A stretch of DNA of 64,000 nucleotides, taken from positions 176,079 through 240,078 of the forward strand of contig JANINJ010000045.1 in NCBI GenBank assembly GCA_024508855.1. The letters run 5' to 3'. The first letter of the stretch is position 1. Each line of letters opens with the position of its first letter. This document shows, piece by piece, positions 9,305 through 18,461 of the stretch. The position numbers and the translations under genes were made by a program. A model generated the notes under the pieces. It had not been told where the DNA came from and did no database searches. It saw only the letters and a program-made list of their open reading frames with translations. This DNA is from Xanthobacteraceae bacterium. Its GTDB lineage: Bacteria; Pseudomonadota; Alphaproteobacteria; Rhizobiales; Xanthobacteraceae.

Positions 9305-10558
9305 GTGGATCAAGCAACCCTGATCTTGACAATCGCCGGTGTCGCCACGCTCGGTGTCATCAGCCGGCCACTTCGCGTGCCGGAATACGTCTGGGCGGTG
9401 CTGGGCGCGGCGACGCTGGTCGGATTCGGCCTCGTGCCGTGGCGTGATGCGCTGGCGGCGGCCAACAAGGGCACCGACGTCTATCTGTTCCTGATCGGCA
9501 TGATGCTGCTGGCGGAGATCGCGCGCCTCGAAGGACTGTTCGACTGGCTGGCCACTCATGCGGTTCGACACGCGCGCGGTTCCGCGAAACGCCTGTTCCT
9601 GATCGTCTATGGCGTCGGGACGTTGGTGACGATCCTCTTGTCCAACGACGCCACCGCCGTGGTGCTGACCCCGGCGGTCTATGCGGCCGCTACCGCTGCG
9701 CGCGTCGCGCCGCTACCGTATCTATTCGTCTGCGCATTCATCGCCAATGCCGCGAGTTTCGTGCTGCCAATTTCCAATCCGGCCAATCTCGTGATCTTCG
9801 GCGCCCACATGCCGCCGCTGGCGCAATGGCTGTATCATTTCACGCTGCCGTCGATCGCCGCGATCGTCGTCACCTATGCCGCGTTGCGCTTCACGCAGCG
9901 GCGTGCGCTGGACACCGATATTCACAACGGGATGCAACTGCAGCCGCTATCGCTCGGCGGCAAGTACGCGGCCGTCGGGATCATCGCGACGGCGATCGCG
10001 CTGATCGCGGCGTCGGCGTTCGATCAGCCGCTCGGCCTGCCGACGTTCCTGTGCGGCGTGGCGGCAACGCTCGGCGTGCTCGTCATTAGCCGACAATCGC
10101 CGCTGCCGGTCGTGCGCGATATCGCCTGGGGCGTGCTGCCGCTGGTCGCCGGACTGTTCATCCTGGTGCAAGGCGTCGAACAGACCGGAGTGCTACGCCT
10201 GCTGGTCGAGCAACTGCATCAGGCGGCTACGGCCTCGCCGCGCGCGGCTTCGCTGGGCGCAGGCGTAATTGCGGCGTTCGCCTCCAACCTACTCAACAAC
10301 CTGCCGACCGGGCTGATCGCGGCGACCCTCGGCCAGGCTGCAGACGTGCCGGTACATGTGACGGCGGGACTGTTGATCGGCGTCGATCTCGGCCCGAACC
10401 TGTCGGTCACCGGTTCGCTCGCCACCATCCTCTGGCTGATCGCACTGCGCCGCGAGGGCGAAGCGGTCACCGCATGGCAGTTCCTCAAGCTCGGCATCGT
10501 GGTGATGCCGCCTGCACTGATCGCCGCGCTGCTTGCGCTGACGCTGATGCCACAATGA
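9305..10558 (+). CDS. ArsB/anion-transporter-family membrane protein
   Basis: 417 residues from the GTG at 9305, where the protein takes on the normal family N-terminus (VDQATLILTIAGVATLGVISRPLRVPE). The open frame extends to 9122, but the upstream residues look non-coding (rich in Arg and Pro). About 11-12 hydrophobic segments are visible, with the family motifs LLSNDATAVVLTPAV and ANAASFVLPISNPANLVIFG and the second half-repeat SNLLNNLPTGLIAATLG. This is the arsenite/anion (ArsB/NhaD-like) permease fold. No arsR, arsC or acr3 gene is adjacent, so arsenic as substrate is not established. Confidence 0.85.
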   Translation: MDQATLILTIAGVATLGVISRPLRVPEYVWAVLGAATLVGFGLVPWRDALAAANKGTDVYLFLIGMMLLAEIARLEGLFDWLATHAVRHARGSAKRLFLIVYGVGTLVTILLSNDATAVVLTPAVYAAATAARVAPLPYLFVCAFIANAASFVLPISNPANLVIFGAHMPPLAQWLYHFTLPSIAAIVVTYAALRFTQRRALDTDIHNGMQLQPLSLGGKYAAVGIIATAIALIAASAFDQPLGLPTFLCGVAATLGVLVISRQSPLPVVRDIAWGVLPLVAGLFILVQGVEQTGVLRLLVEQLHQAATASPRAASLGAGVIAAFASNLLNNLPTGLIAATLGQAADVPVHVTAGLLIGVDLGPNLSVTGSLATILWLIALRREGEAVTAWQFLKLGIVVMPPALIAALLALTLMPQ

Positions 10559-10578
10559 GCGGCATCACCCGGTGAGTT

Positions 10579-11244
10579 TCAGATTCGCGAGGCGATCGCG
10601 TCGAGGCCGATGATACGCGCCAGCGCGCGGACGTCGCGCTTCTGGTCTTCGCGCAGTTGCGCCAGCAGCGGCGTGGCGGCGGTCTTGAGTTGCTGCATCT
10701 CCGGCGCATCGGGCGCGATCGCCAGCGTCGTGCTGTGTGGATTCGCCTGCCTGAGCGCATGCATCTTCCTCGCAACGGCGCGTAACGCCTCCTCGACCGC
10801 CGGCCAGTACTTTGCCTGCGCCGGACTCAACTGCAGCCGGTCCTTGATCGCCGCGATCTGAGCATCGCTCAGCAGCGTATAGGACCGCTGCACGTCGGCG
10901 CCTTTCGGCCGCGGCGATGGCAGCGGCGGCGATTCGATCGGCGGGACCACTGGCAATGCGTCGTCCGGCGCGGGCATCGTCAGCGGGCTTTCCGTTGCAT
11001 AGGCCTGACGCAACAAATCGGTCGGCGACGGCTGGGACGGTGGCGGTGAAACGACCTGCGGCGGCAGGGCGACGGCGGTTGCGCGCGCCAACCGGTCGGA
11101 CTTGCCGTCGCGATTGGCGACCGGACCGGCGGGCGCTTCGGGCGCAGCTTCGTCCCCGGGTTGCGTCGCCATGACGAATCCTGCCGCAGCCGCGCCGGCG
11201 AAAATCAGCGCCGCCAGCGTCAGAAGGGTCGCGGTCCTCGTCAA
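10579..11244 (-). CDS. Exported or membrane-anchored hypothetical protein with Pro-rich linker
   Basis: 221 residues. An N-terminal hydrophobic segment (residues about 5-25, TATLLTLAALIFAGAAAAGFV) acts as signal or anchor. A long Pro/Ala/Ser-rich linker runs to about 110. The C-terminal helical domain (LLSDAQIAAIKDRLQLSPAQAKYWPAVEEALRAVARKM...) resembles Spy/LTXXQ-type periplasmic helical proteins, but the match is weak. It converges with the ArsB-like gene, 20 bases apart. A larger overlapping frame on this strand (10565-11359) is judged spurious. Function unknown. Confidence 0.75.
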   Translation of the reverse strand: MTRTATLLTLAALIFAGAAAAGFVMATQPGDEAAPEAPAGPVANRDGKSDRLARATAVALPPQVVSPPPSQPSPTDLLRQAYATESPLTMPAPDDALPVVPPIESPPLPSPRPKGADVQRSYTLLSDAQIAAIKDRLQLSPAQAKYWPAVEEALRAVARKMHALRQANPHSTTLAIAPDAPEMQQLKTAATPLLAQLREDQKRDVRALARIIGLDAIASRI

Positions 11245-11377
11245 GCTGACCTCCGTTCGCGCCTACGCGCGGCCGATCACGTTCCTCACAAATGCAGGTT
11301 AAATAAGGCTTTACCATAGCCTCGAATGCAAGCCGACGGGCCACAGGCCGCGATCTCACCCGAAGCAGGGGCCGCGG

Positions 11378-11635
11378 TCAGGCCGCCAGCGCGATGTCGT
11401 AGGCTTCCTGGATGTCGGCGACGATCTCGGTGGCTTCCTGAATCGCATCCGGCCCGACCGATTGCATGGTGATGGTCCAGTTGCCGCCGGCTGCCGACCT
11501 TGGCGTGGGGACGATCTCGAACTTCACGTCGCGGCACAGCGGATGACGGCCCAGCGCATGCGACACCCGCAGGCGAATCTCGTCGAGGGTAGCCGGGGTC
11601 CGGGAAATCAATCGCTCGAAAACCGTGAGATCCAT
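11378..11635 (-). CDS. Small conserved hypothetical protein
   Basis: 85 residues from the ATG at 11633-11635, which has GAGGGGGA about 6-12 bases upstream; an in-frame extension to 11677 lacks a ribosome site. No signal peptide or membrane segment. It has mixed alpha/beta character (MDLTVFERLISRTPATLDEI ... IVADIQEAYDIALAA). I do not recognise the family. It stands alone between the exported hypothetical protein and the hybrid kinase. Confidence 0.7.
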   Translation of the reverse strand: MDLTVFERLISRTPATLDEIRLRVSHALGRHPLCRDVKFEIVPTPRSAAGGNWTITMQSVGPDAIQEATEIVADIQEAYDIALAA

Positions 11636-11757
11636 ATCGCATCCCCCTCGATTGGCGATCCGCGGTCGCCCCGGCACGGCAACGCGACGAAGCGAGCTAC
11701 GTAATTGTTCGGATGGAACCGGTTAATGAGTCGTTAACGCGGGAACGGGACTGCCGT

Positions 11758-13827
11758 TCAGGCGACCAGACTCTGGCCCAGCATCTGCTCGAGCCGGTCG
11801 CGAAGCTGGTCCTGATGATAGGGCTTGGCCAGCCGGGGAACGTCAATTTGCGCGCCGTCGGGAAGGTCGGCATAGCCGGTCGCCAGCAGCACCGGGAGTT
11901 GCGGCCGCACTTCGCGCGACGCCATCGCAAGTTCGATGCCGGTCATGCCCGGCATGACATGATCGGTCAGCAGCAAATCGATCGGCTCGTCGCTGCGCAG
12001 GATGTCGAGCGCATGCAGTCCGGAATTGGCGCCGATCACCCGATGGCCGAGATCTTCCAGCATCTCCGAGGTCGACAGTGCGATCAGCGGATCGTCATCG
12101 ACGAACAGGATCACCGCAGACCGAACCACCTTGATCGGCACTGGCTTCGACATCACGAGCTGCGGCGCGGCTGTCGCGACCGGGAGCCAGAGATCGACCT
12201 TGGTCCCCTTGCCGACCGTGCTCGATAAATCGAGTGCACCACCGAGTTGCACCGCGAGGCCGTGGACCATCGACAGGCCAAGGCCGGTGCCCTTGCCAAC
12301 GGGCTTGGTGGAGAAGAACGGCTCGATGGCTTTCTTCAGTACGTCAGGATCCATGCCCGCGCCGTTATCGACGACCGACAGTCTCAGGTAATAGCCCGAC
12401 CTGAGCGCTGCATGCCTGCTGACGCGCTGCTTTGCCACCTTGATGTCGATAGCACCCCCATCCGGCATCGCGTCGCGCGCGTTGATGACCAGGTTGAGGA
12501 TCGCCAGTTCGAGCTGATTGGAATCGATCCGTGCCGGCGGAAGATCGTCGGGAAGTTTGAGCCGCAACACGATGCGTGCGCCGAGGGATCGCTCCAGCAG
12601 TTCGCTCATGCCGCGGACCAGGCCGCCAAGATCGACCGGCATCGGAGTGAGGTCCTGCTGGCGTGCGAAAGCCAGCAGCCGCTGGGTCAGCGATGCGCCG
12701 CGCTCGGCGCCTTGCAATGCGCCGTCGATCAGACGGAGCAGGCGCGGATCCTCGGGCACGCGCTTGCGCAGCAATTCGAGATTGCCCATCACCGCCATCA
12801 GAAGATTGTTGAAGTCGTGCGCGACGCCGCCGGTGAGCTGGCCGATGGTTTCCATCTTCTGCGCCTGCCTCAACTGCTCCTGCGCCTTCTCGCGCGCGGC
12901 CACTTCCTTCAGCAAATCCGACGTTCGTTCCTCAACACGCTGTTCGAGCGTGGCAGTGAGTTCGGCCAAGGCGGTCCGCTCGGCCGCAAGCTGCGCCAGC
13001 AGCGCTTCGCGCTCGATCTCGGCGGTCTTGCGCGCGGTGATATCCAGCGCGACGCCGACCAGCGATTTCGGATTGCCGTCAGGCCCGCGAACGATGCGCG
13101 CGCGGGTCTCGATCCAGTGCACCGAACCGTCCGGCCAGATGATGCGATATTCGATATTGTAATCGCGGCCGTGCTTAAGCGTAAGATCGAGTTCGTGCTG
13201 CCGCCGCGCGCGATCCTCGGGATGCACGCTGGCTCGCCAGTCGTCTACCGTGAACGGCTGGTTCGAGTCGCGTCCAAAGAATGCCTTGCAGGGATCGGAG
13301 ACCTCGAGCCGCATCTCAGGAAGATGCAGCTCGAGCGCACCGAGCCGTCCCGCATTCAACGCGGTGTGTAGCAAGCCCTCGCTGCCGGTGAGGTTTTCAA
13401 GGATCGCGCGGGTCTGATACTGCCGCCGCCGCGCGCGAATTGCGCCACCGACGCTGCTGAGCAACGTGGCCGGTGGGAACGGATGTTCGATGAACATCAC
13501 ATTGCCGAGCAGACGTCGATAATGGTCGAGTTCAGCATTGTGCTCCGAGACGCTGTCCGGAGCGACCAGCAGCACGGTCGCGAAATCCGACCACGACGGC
13601 TGCGCATTCAGCCAATCCACCAGCCGCCCGATATCGGCGGACTTCAAGGCGTCGTCGGAGATCACCGCCAGTCCGGCACCGCGCTCCACCTCGTCGATCA
13701 GGTGGGCAAGACTCTCGCAGGTATCAGCAAAAAATCCCTCCTGCCGGATCAGCGCAGCCGCGCTCGCAGCCTCGTCCGGATCGGGAAGGAAGATCACGGC
13801 ACGCTGGGACCATGGCCCCGGCTTCAC
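11758..13827 (-). CDS. Hybrid sensor histidine kinase (PAS, HisKA, HATPase, receiver)
   Basis: 689 residues with no membrane segment. The N-terminus (about 8-130) resembles a receiver domain. A PAS/PAC domain follows (about 150-268, ending LVGVALDITARKTAE), then a coiled coil (about 270-325). HisKA has His337 in GGVAHDFNNLL. The ATPase domain has N-box NLVINARDAMPDGG, DNGAGMD and GKGTGLGLSMVHG. A C-terminal receiver (about 572-689) has phospho-acceptor Asp623 in LLLTDHVMPGMTG. It is a cytosolic phosphorelay kinase; no partner regulator is adjacent and the signal is unknown. Confidence 0.93.
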   Translation of the reverse strand: MKPGPWSQRAVIFLPDPDEAASAAALIRQEGFFADTCESLAHLIDEVERGAGLAVISDDALKSADIGRLVDWLNAQPSWSDFATVLLVAPDSVSEHNAELDHYRRLLGNVMFIEHPFPPATLLSSVGGAIRARRRQYQTRAILENLTGSEGLLHTALNAGRLGALELHLPEMRLEVSDPCKAFFGRDSNQPFTVDDWRASVHPEDRARRQHELDLTLKHGRDYNIEYRIIWPDGSVHWIETRARIVRGPDGNPKSLVGVALDITARKTAEIEREALLAQLAAERTALAELTATLEQRVEERTSDLLKEVAAREKAQEQLRQAQKMETIGQLTGGVAHDFNNLLMAVMGNLELLRKRVPEDPRLLRLIDGALQGAERGASLTQRLLAFARQQDLTPMPVDLGGLVRGMSELLERSLGARIVLRLKLPDDLPPARIDSNQLELAILNLVINARDAMPDGGAIDIKVAKQRVSRHAALRSGYYLRLSVVDNGAGMDPDVLKKAIEPFFSTKPVGKGTGLGLSMVHGLAVQLGGALDLSSTVGKGTKVDLWLPVATAAPQLVMSKPVPIKVVRSAVILFVDDDPLIALSTSEMLEDLGHRVIGANSGLHALDILRSDEPIDLLLTDHVMPGMTGIELAMASREVRPQLPVLLATGYADLPDGAQIDVPRLAKPYHQDQLRDRLEQMLGQSLVA

Positions 13828-14030
13828 GTGCGGCCTCGATTAAAAATCGGCCGCGCCGCAACGATCATGCGGCGTCCGGCGGGCCCGGCTATTGCTGGGC
13901 CCGGACGAGACGCCCGTGAAGTCGGATAGGAGGTTCGCATCGAACTCATTGGATTGTTCGCGGCCTCAACGCGCGAACGAGCCCCCGGTTCCACAAAATT
14001 GCCGCAGTCCTGGGCGGACAGGCGGCCGGC

Positions 14031-14810
14031 CTACCGCGGTTCGATGACCAGGCTCTGGACGGCGCGGCCGAAGTAACCCCGCGTATCCGCGAGCCGGGCG
14101 GTGGCCAGGCCGGCGCCGTCGGGCCCGATCCAGGATTCGCCGTCGAGCAGGATCCATTCGCCGACCGGCTGGCGCGCCAGCGAGACGGTGAGGTCGGCAT
14201 TGAGGAAGGTCCACTTGCGGAAATCGAGCACCGCCGACGTGCCGTTGGAAAAATCCGCCGCCACCACGGCGCGCATCGCCTGCGATACCCCCGCGCCCTC
14301 GATCAGCGGCCGATCGACCCGGAACCAGATCGCGCCGGGGCCGGGCTTGCCGAAGCGTCCTCGCGCCGCCCGCATCGACATGCCGGTCACGAACGGGCTG
14401 CTGGAGAAGGCGCCATCGTCGATGGCGCATTGATCCGGGCCGGGAAGCTCGATCGGGAGATCGGCAACCTCCGCCGGCAGCGTCAGTTCAGGATTCAGTT
14501 TGATCTTCAGCACCGTGCCGCGGACCACCATGACGCCGTCAGCCAGTAGCCGGACCTCGCATAATTGAATCTTGCGACCCGCGCGCAGCACCTCGGTCTC
14601 GACCGTCAGCGGCGCCAGCGGCACCGGACGCATCAGGTCGATGGTGACCCGCACGACCTGCATCGGCTGCGACGTCGGAATCGCTTCCGCCGCCCACGTC
14701 ACCAGCGCAGCAGGCGCGGAGCCGTGCTGCATGGTCGGGTCCCAGGGACCGGCGGCATTCGGACCGGTGATGACGCGCGCGCCGTCGACGCGAAAGATGG
14801 CGTCCATCAT
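14031..14810 (-). CDS. TesB-like acyl-CoA thioesterase family protein
   Basis: 259 residues made of two hot-dog repeats, as in the TesB-like 4HBT_3 family. The first half contains WDPTMQHGSAPAALVTWAAE and VRVTIDLMRPVPLAPLTVETEVLRAGRKIQ. The second contains SNGTSAVLDFRKWTFLNADLTVSLAR and GEWILLDGESWIGPDGAGLATARLAD. It likely hydrolyses acyl-CoA esters of unknown chain length. It lies downstream of, and on the same strand as, a nitronate monooxygenase gene, with a 171-base gap holding a dispersed repeat, so they may not be co-transcribed. Confidence 0.85.
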   Translation of the reverse strand: MMDAIFRVDGARVITGPNAAGPWDPTMQHGSAPAALVTWAAEAIPTSQPMQVVRVTIDLMRPVPLAPLTVETEVLRAGRKIQLCEVRLLADGVMVVRGTVLKIKLNPELTLPAEVADLPIELPGPDQCAIDDGAFSSSPFVTGMSMRAARGRFGKPGPGAIWFRVDRPLIEGAGVSQAMRAVVAADFSNGTSAVLDFRKWTFLNADLTVSLARQPVGEWILLDGESWIGPDGAGLATARLADTRGYFGRAVQSLVIEPR

Positions 14811-14820
14811 GTCTCTCCCA

Positions 14821-14868
14821 GAGCGTTTTCAAGCGAAGTGGGCACCGGTTCGCGTGAAGAAAACGCGT
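14821..14868 (-). repeat. Dispersed ~48-bp repeat, copy 2
   Basis: An AGAGCGTTTTC ... CACCGGTTCGCGTGAAG ... AAAACGCG element, inverted relative to the copy at 7031-7078 and matching it nearly throughout, with complementary ends (GCGTTTTC / GAAAACGC). It starts 10 bases upstream of the thioesterase start codon and may lie in its leader. Confidence 0.75.
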
Positions 14869-14981
14869 CACATCAAATCATGGAAGCCCGGTTCCGATTC
14901 CATCAGAACCGGAAAGGCTCCAGAAGCGTTGAAAACCGGAAGGGCATCGGGCCGATCCGGCATGCGGACCGGCCCTCCGCA

Positions 14982-15950
14982 TCACAGCGGCGGATCGACG
15001 GCTTCGTCGTATTCCTTCTTGAAGCGGGCGATCAGTTCGGCGGCCGGCACGATCTTCTTGACGCTGCCGACGCCCTGCCCGCTGCCCCAGATTTCCTTCC
15101 AGGCCTTCGGCTTGGCGCGTTCGCCGCTGGCGTCGGTGCCGAAGTTCATCTTGGACGGATCGGACACCGGCAGATTTTCCGGGTCCATGCCGGCCGCGAC
15201 GATCGACGGCTTGAGATAGTTGCCGTGCACGCCGGTGAAGAGATTCGAATAGACGATGTCTTCCGCCGTAGAGCTGGTCACCATCTGCTTGTAGTTCTCG
15301 ACCGCATTGGCCTCCTGCGTCGCGATGAAGGCCGAGCCGATATAGGCGAAGTCGGCGCCGAGCATGCGCGCCGCGCGAATGGCGCGCCCGTTGCCCATCG
15401 CACCCGACAGCGCGATGGGGCCGTCGAACCACTGCCGCGTCTCGGCCACGAAGGGGAATGGCGACAGTTCACCGGCATGACCGCCCGCGCCCGCCGCCAC
15501 CAGGATCAGGCCGTCGGCGCCCTTCTCGACCGCCTTGTGCGCGAACTTCTGATTGATGACGTCGTGAAACACGACACAGCCCCAGTTGTGCGCCGCTTGA
15601 TTCAATTCCTCACGCGCGCCGAGCGAGGTGATCATCATCGGCACCTTGTGCTTCTCGCAAACCGCCAGATCGTGATCGAGCCGGTTGTTGGATTTGTGCA
15701 CGATCTGGTTGACCGCGAACGGCGCCGACGGCCGCTCCGGATGCGCCTTGTCATAGGCGGCGAGTTCTTCCTTGATCTGCGCCAGCCATTCGTCGAGCAG
15801 CTCCTTGGGACGCGCATTCAACGCAGGAAAGGAGCCGACGACGCCGGCCTTGCATTGGGCGATCACCAGGTCGGGGACGGAGATGATGAACAGCGGCGCT
15901 CCGATCACGGGTATCGACAGGCGGCCCTTGAACAAGGCGGGCATGGACAT
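14982..15950 (-). CDS. Nitronate monooxygenase family flavoprotein (2-nitropropane dioxygenase-like)
   Basis: 322 residues, a TIM-barrel FMN protein of normal length. Visible family motifs are the N-terminal PVIGAPLFIISVPDLVIAQCKAGVVGSFPAL, the FMN/active-site stretch LILVAAGAGGHAGELSPF with its conserved His, LSGAMGNGRAIRAARMLGADFAYIGSAFIAT for the phosphate-binding loop, and a C-terminal WGSGQGVGSV. It would oxidise alkyl nitronates such as propionate-3-nitronate to carbonyl compounds. It is probably protective or catabolic; no operon partner is clear. Confidence 0.92.
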   Translation of the reverse strand: MSMPALFKGRLSIPVIGAPLFIISVPDLVIAQCKAGVVGSFPALNARPKELLDEWLAQIKEELAAYDKAHPERPSAPFAVNQIVHKSNNRLDHDLAVCEKHKVPMMITSLGAREELNQAAHNWGCVVFHDVINQKFAHKAVEKGADGLILVAAGAGGHAGELSPFPFVAETRQWFDGPIALSGAMGNGRAIRAARMLGADFAYIGSAFIATQEANAVENYKQMVTSSTAEDIVYSNLFTGVHGNYLKPSIVAAGMDPENLPVSDPSKMNFGTDASGERAKPKAWKEIWGSGQGVGSVKKIVPAAELIARFKKEYDEAVDPPL

Positions 15951-16082
15951 TCAGAATTCCTTTCCTCGTTGACGGCGGCGCTCGAAGGCCGCCCGAAATC
16001 CGGGCCACGATGGCAGACGATATGGTGGGAAGGCAATCGCGCTGAGGGCCAGCGGGAAGTCTTGCGCCGAGGCGCTGATGGG

Positions 16083-16694
16083 CTATTGGCACATAGCCCG
16101 CGTGACGAAATAATCGGTACGGCAGGCGCCCGGCTGCGATTTGCGTCCGGACAGCAGCAGCGCCTCCGCGGAGCAACTTTGCGTGGCTTCGGTATCGACG
16201 CTTTTGCCCGTCTTGTAGTTCTTGCTGCGACAGAGCGCTTCGGCGGCGGCATTGCAATCCGGCCCGCTATTCTCGACCGCAAGACATTTCATGCGCCCGT
16301 TCACCGTCGTGGATACACCCCAGCGCGGCAGGTCGCCGGACCCGCCCTTGATCGTGGCATTGAAATCGTCGATCGCCTGCTGCGGTGTCTTCAGCGCCGG
16401 CAACAAGGTCGGCGGATTCTTGAACAGCTTGCCGAGTTCGTTGATGAGGCCGGGATTTTCGTGCTTCAGCTCGGCCTCGCCGGACGATTGCGGCGTGGGC
16501 TGATCAGGCGCAGGCGGTGCGGTTTCCACAGGCACAGATGGCGCTGTCGCCGGCGGCGTTTGCGGCCATGCCGGTACGGAAGCCATAGGCAAGATCAGCA
16601 GCAAGATCAGCGCCGCCGAACCCAGCGGCACGCGTCGTGCTGCCTTGACGATCGCGCAACTCAATTCCACTTCCCCCGCCACGGCAAATGCCAT
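16083..16694 (-). CDS. Exported hypothetical protein with Cys-rich C-terminal domain
   Basis: 203 residues. A hydrophobic segment at about 23-43 (LGSAALILLLILPMASVPAW) follows a basic stretch, so the true start may be a later codon giving a normal signal peptide. A Pro/Ala-rich linker follows. The C-terminal domain has six cysteines (MKCLAVENSGPDCNAAAEALCRSKNYKTG ... SCSAEALL ... GACRTDYFVTRAMC), which suggests disulfides in the periplasm. It resembles conserved uncharacterised proteins of Bradyrhizobium-like bacteria. Function unknown. Confidence 0.78.
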   Translation of the reverse strand: MAFAVAGEVELSCAIVKAARRVPLGSAALILLLILPMASVPAWPQTPPATAPSVPVETAPPAPDQPTPQSSGEAELKHENPGLINELGKLFKNPPTLLPALKTPQQAIDDFNATIKGGSGDLPRWGVSTTVNGRMKCLAVENSGPDCNAAAEALCRSKNYKTGKSVDTEATQSCSAEALLLSGRKSQPGACRTDYFVTRAMCQ

Positions 16695-16728
16695 TCGCGC
16701 CGTAGCCCATCCTTACAGATGCCACCTT

Positions 16729-17310
16729 TCAGATCATCTTGAAAGCGATAACGAAGCCCAGGACCAATACCGCCGCGCCGATGGCAACCCACAAGCCGAG
16801 CCGCTTCTCGATCTGGGCGCGGATCGCATCGCCATAGCGGTTGAGCAGAATGGCGACGATGAAGAACCGGCCGCCGCGCGCGACCACCGAGCACAGCACG
16901 AAGAGCCAGAGATTGTATCCGGCGAAGCCCGAGGTGATCGTCACCAGCTTGTAGGGGATAGGCGTGAGGCCCTTGCCGATGATGATCCACGCCCCCCATT
17001 CGGCATAGGAAGCGCGAAACGCCTCCACCTTGTCGCTGAGACCATAGAGGTGGATCAACCACTGGCCGACGGAATCGTAAAGGCCGGCGCCGATGTAGTA
17101 ACCGAGGATACCGCCGAGCACCGAGGTGATGGTGCAGACCACCGCATAGAGCCAGGCGCGCTGTGGCCGCGCCAGCGACATCGGGATCAGCATGACATCC
17201 GGCGGAACCGGAAAGAACGAGCTTTCCGCGAACGAAACCGCGCCCATGATCCACAGGGCGTAAGGTTTGTGCGCGGCCTCGATACACCAGTCGTAAACGC
17301 GTCTAAGCAT
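16729..17310 (-). CDS. YqaA-type DedA/SNARE-associated family membrane protein
   Basis: 193 residues from the ATG at 17308-17310 (MLRRVYDWCIEAAHKPYALW). A GTG five codons earlier is also possible. The VTT/DedA signature is clear: ESSFFPVPPDVMLIP, GILGYYIGAGLYD and GKGLTPIPYKLVTITSGFAG, with four to five hydrophobic segments. DedA-family proteins are thought to move phospholipids or help keep membrane potential. It ends 34 bases from the Cys-rich exported protein on the same strand and may be co-transcribed with it. Confidence 0.9.
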   Translation of the reverse strand: MLRRVYDWCIEAAHKPYALWIMGAVSFAESSFFPVPPDVMLIPMSLARPQRAWLYAVVCTITSVLGGILGYYIGAGLYDSVGQWLIHLYGLSDKVEAFRASYAEWGAWIIIGKGLTPIPYKLVTITSGFAGYNLWLFVLCSVVARGGRFFIVAILLNRYGDAIRAQIEKRLGLWVAIGAAVLVLGFVIAFKMI

Positions 17311-17369
17311 GGCGCGATGAACCACCGTCTACGCGGTTTGTCCATGCTGGATTTAGGTGGAACGGAAGA

Positions 17370-17771
17370 TTAGCGGCGCTTGTGTTGTCGTCCGCCCTCG
17401 ATCGCGACAATTGGCCGCCCGCTGAACCCGCGCAGCACACTTTTTCCGGGCTTTCCGGCGGATTTTGGCAACTTTTCGGCAATGCCGAGCATCAGTTCGC
17501 GGCGATCCATCTCGCGCCAGACATCCTCGGGACTGACGCCGGTGCTCGCCCATAACACGGCCAGATTGTAGAGCAGGTCCGCGCTTTCCCGCACCACGCC
17601 GTCGGGCTTTTCGTTGACGGCATCGATCACGACTTCGACGGCTTCTTCGGCAACCTTCTTGGCGATCTTGCCGGAGCCTTGCTGGAACAGCCGGGCAGTT
17701 CGCGAAAGCGCGGGATCCAGATCCCGGGCCGCGAGCACCGCCTCATAAAGCCGGTCGAGCGAATCACTCAT
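17370..17771 (-). CDS. Phosphoribosyl-ATP pyrophosphohydrolase (HisE-like)
   Basis: 133 residues from the ATG at 17769-17771 (MSDSLDRLYEAVLAARDLDP). An all-alpha MazG/HisE fold with the metal-binding signature KVAEEAVEVVIDA and ESADLLYNLAVLW. HisE removes pyrophosphate from phosphoribosyl-ATP in histidine synthesis. The gene stands apart from any his cluster and carries a longer basic C-terminal tail (GKPGKSVLRGF ... GRQHKRR) than typical HisE of about 105 residues, so it may be a second, divergent copy. Confidence 0.85.
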   Translation of the reverse strand: MSDSLDRLYEAVLAARDLDPALSRTARLFQQGSGKIAKKVAEEAVEVVIDAVNEKPDGVVRESADLLYNLAVLWASTGVSPEDVWREMDRRELMLGIAEKLPKSAGKPGKSVLRGFSGRPIVAIEGGRQHKRR

Positions 17772-17863
17772 ACCAGCGAGAGTATTCGAAAGATGTGGCC
17801 GCTGTGTTAACGGGCTCACATTCGCGAAGGTAAATCCGCGCTGAAACGCCCAGACCGCAGCGA

Positions 17864-18262
17864 TCAGTAACCGTAGTAGCCCGGCCCGTAATAGCCGCCA
17901 TAGGGCCGGCCGTAATAGTACGGTCCACCGCCATAGTAGCCGTAGCCGCGATCATAGTAGTAATCGCGTCGCGCCTGCGAGGCGGCGATCGCGCCGACCG
18001 TCCCGATGATGCCTGCGAACGCCGCGGCCGCCGCCGCGTTGCCGCCTCGACGATAATGACGGTGGTGCCGGACGGCCCGATGTCGCCGCGCCGCGCTAAA
18101 ATCCGTCGCCGTGGCGTTCGGCGTCTCCATCCTGGCAGCCGGAATGGTCGTCTCCGCCTTGGCTCCGGTCACGGGTGTGAATGCCGTCAACGCCAATGCC
18201 GCAGTGGCAACCAGTGCGGCACTACGGCCGGCCGAAAAGCTCATTCCCTTGCGCGTCATCAT
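17864..18262 (-). CDS. Exported Gly/Tyr-rich low-complexity protein
   Basis: 132 residues, ATG at 18260-18262 with AAAGGA upstream. An N-terminal signal peptide (about 1-36, ending GAKAE) is followed by a basic His/Arg patch (RRHRAVRHHRHYRRGG), a short hydrophobic Gly/Ala segment (about 76-95, AAAAAFAGIIGTVGAIAAS) and a Tyr/Gly-rich tail (DYYYDRGYGYYGGGPYYYG...). The architecture fits small envelope proteins common in rhizobia. Function unknown. Confidence 0.8.
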   Translation of the reverse strand: MMTRKGMSFSAGRSAALVATAALALTAFTPVTGAKAETTIPAARMETPNATATDFSAARRHRAVRHHRHYRRGGNAAAAAAFAGIIGTVGAIAASQARRDYYYDRGYGYYGGGPYYYGRPYGGYYGPGYYGY

Positions 18263-18461
18263 GTCGCTATCCTTTCACGTTCACAGCGTCGCAACGTGCT
18301 GCGAGATAACGGCCGGATCTCCGTCAGGTTCCGGACCGCCCCGGCTCTACGCCGATGGCACAGTCACCTGACGTTCAGATTTGCGGTGTCACGATCCTCT
18401 CTTCCGGCGGGTATCCGCCGTCAACGCCGTTTTGCGGCACAATTTACGCGGCTTTTGCATT

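Noticed and set aside
9305-10558. Calling the transporter an arsenite efflux pump (arsB)
   Set aside because: The fold fits, but there is no arsR, arsC or other arsenic gene nearby, and the superfamily moves many anions.
14565-16742. 725-codon plus-strand frame
   Set aside because: Antisense to the nitronate monooxygenase and neighbours, with low-complexity Arg/Gly/His composition; the minus-strand genes are recognisable families.
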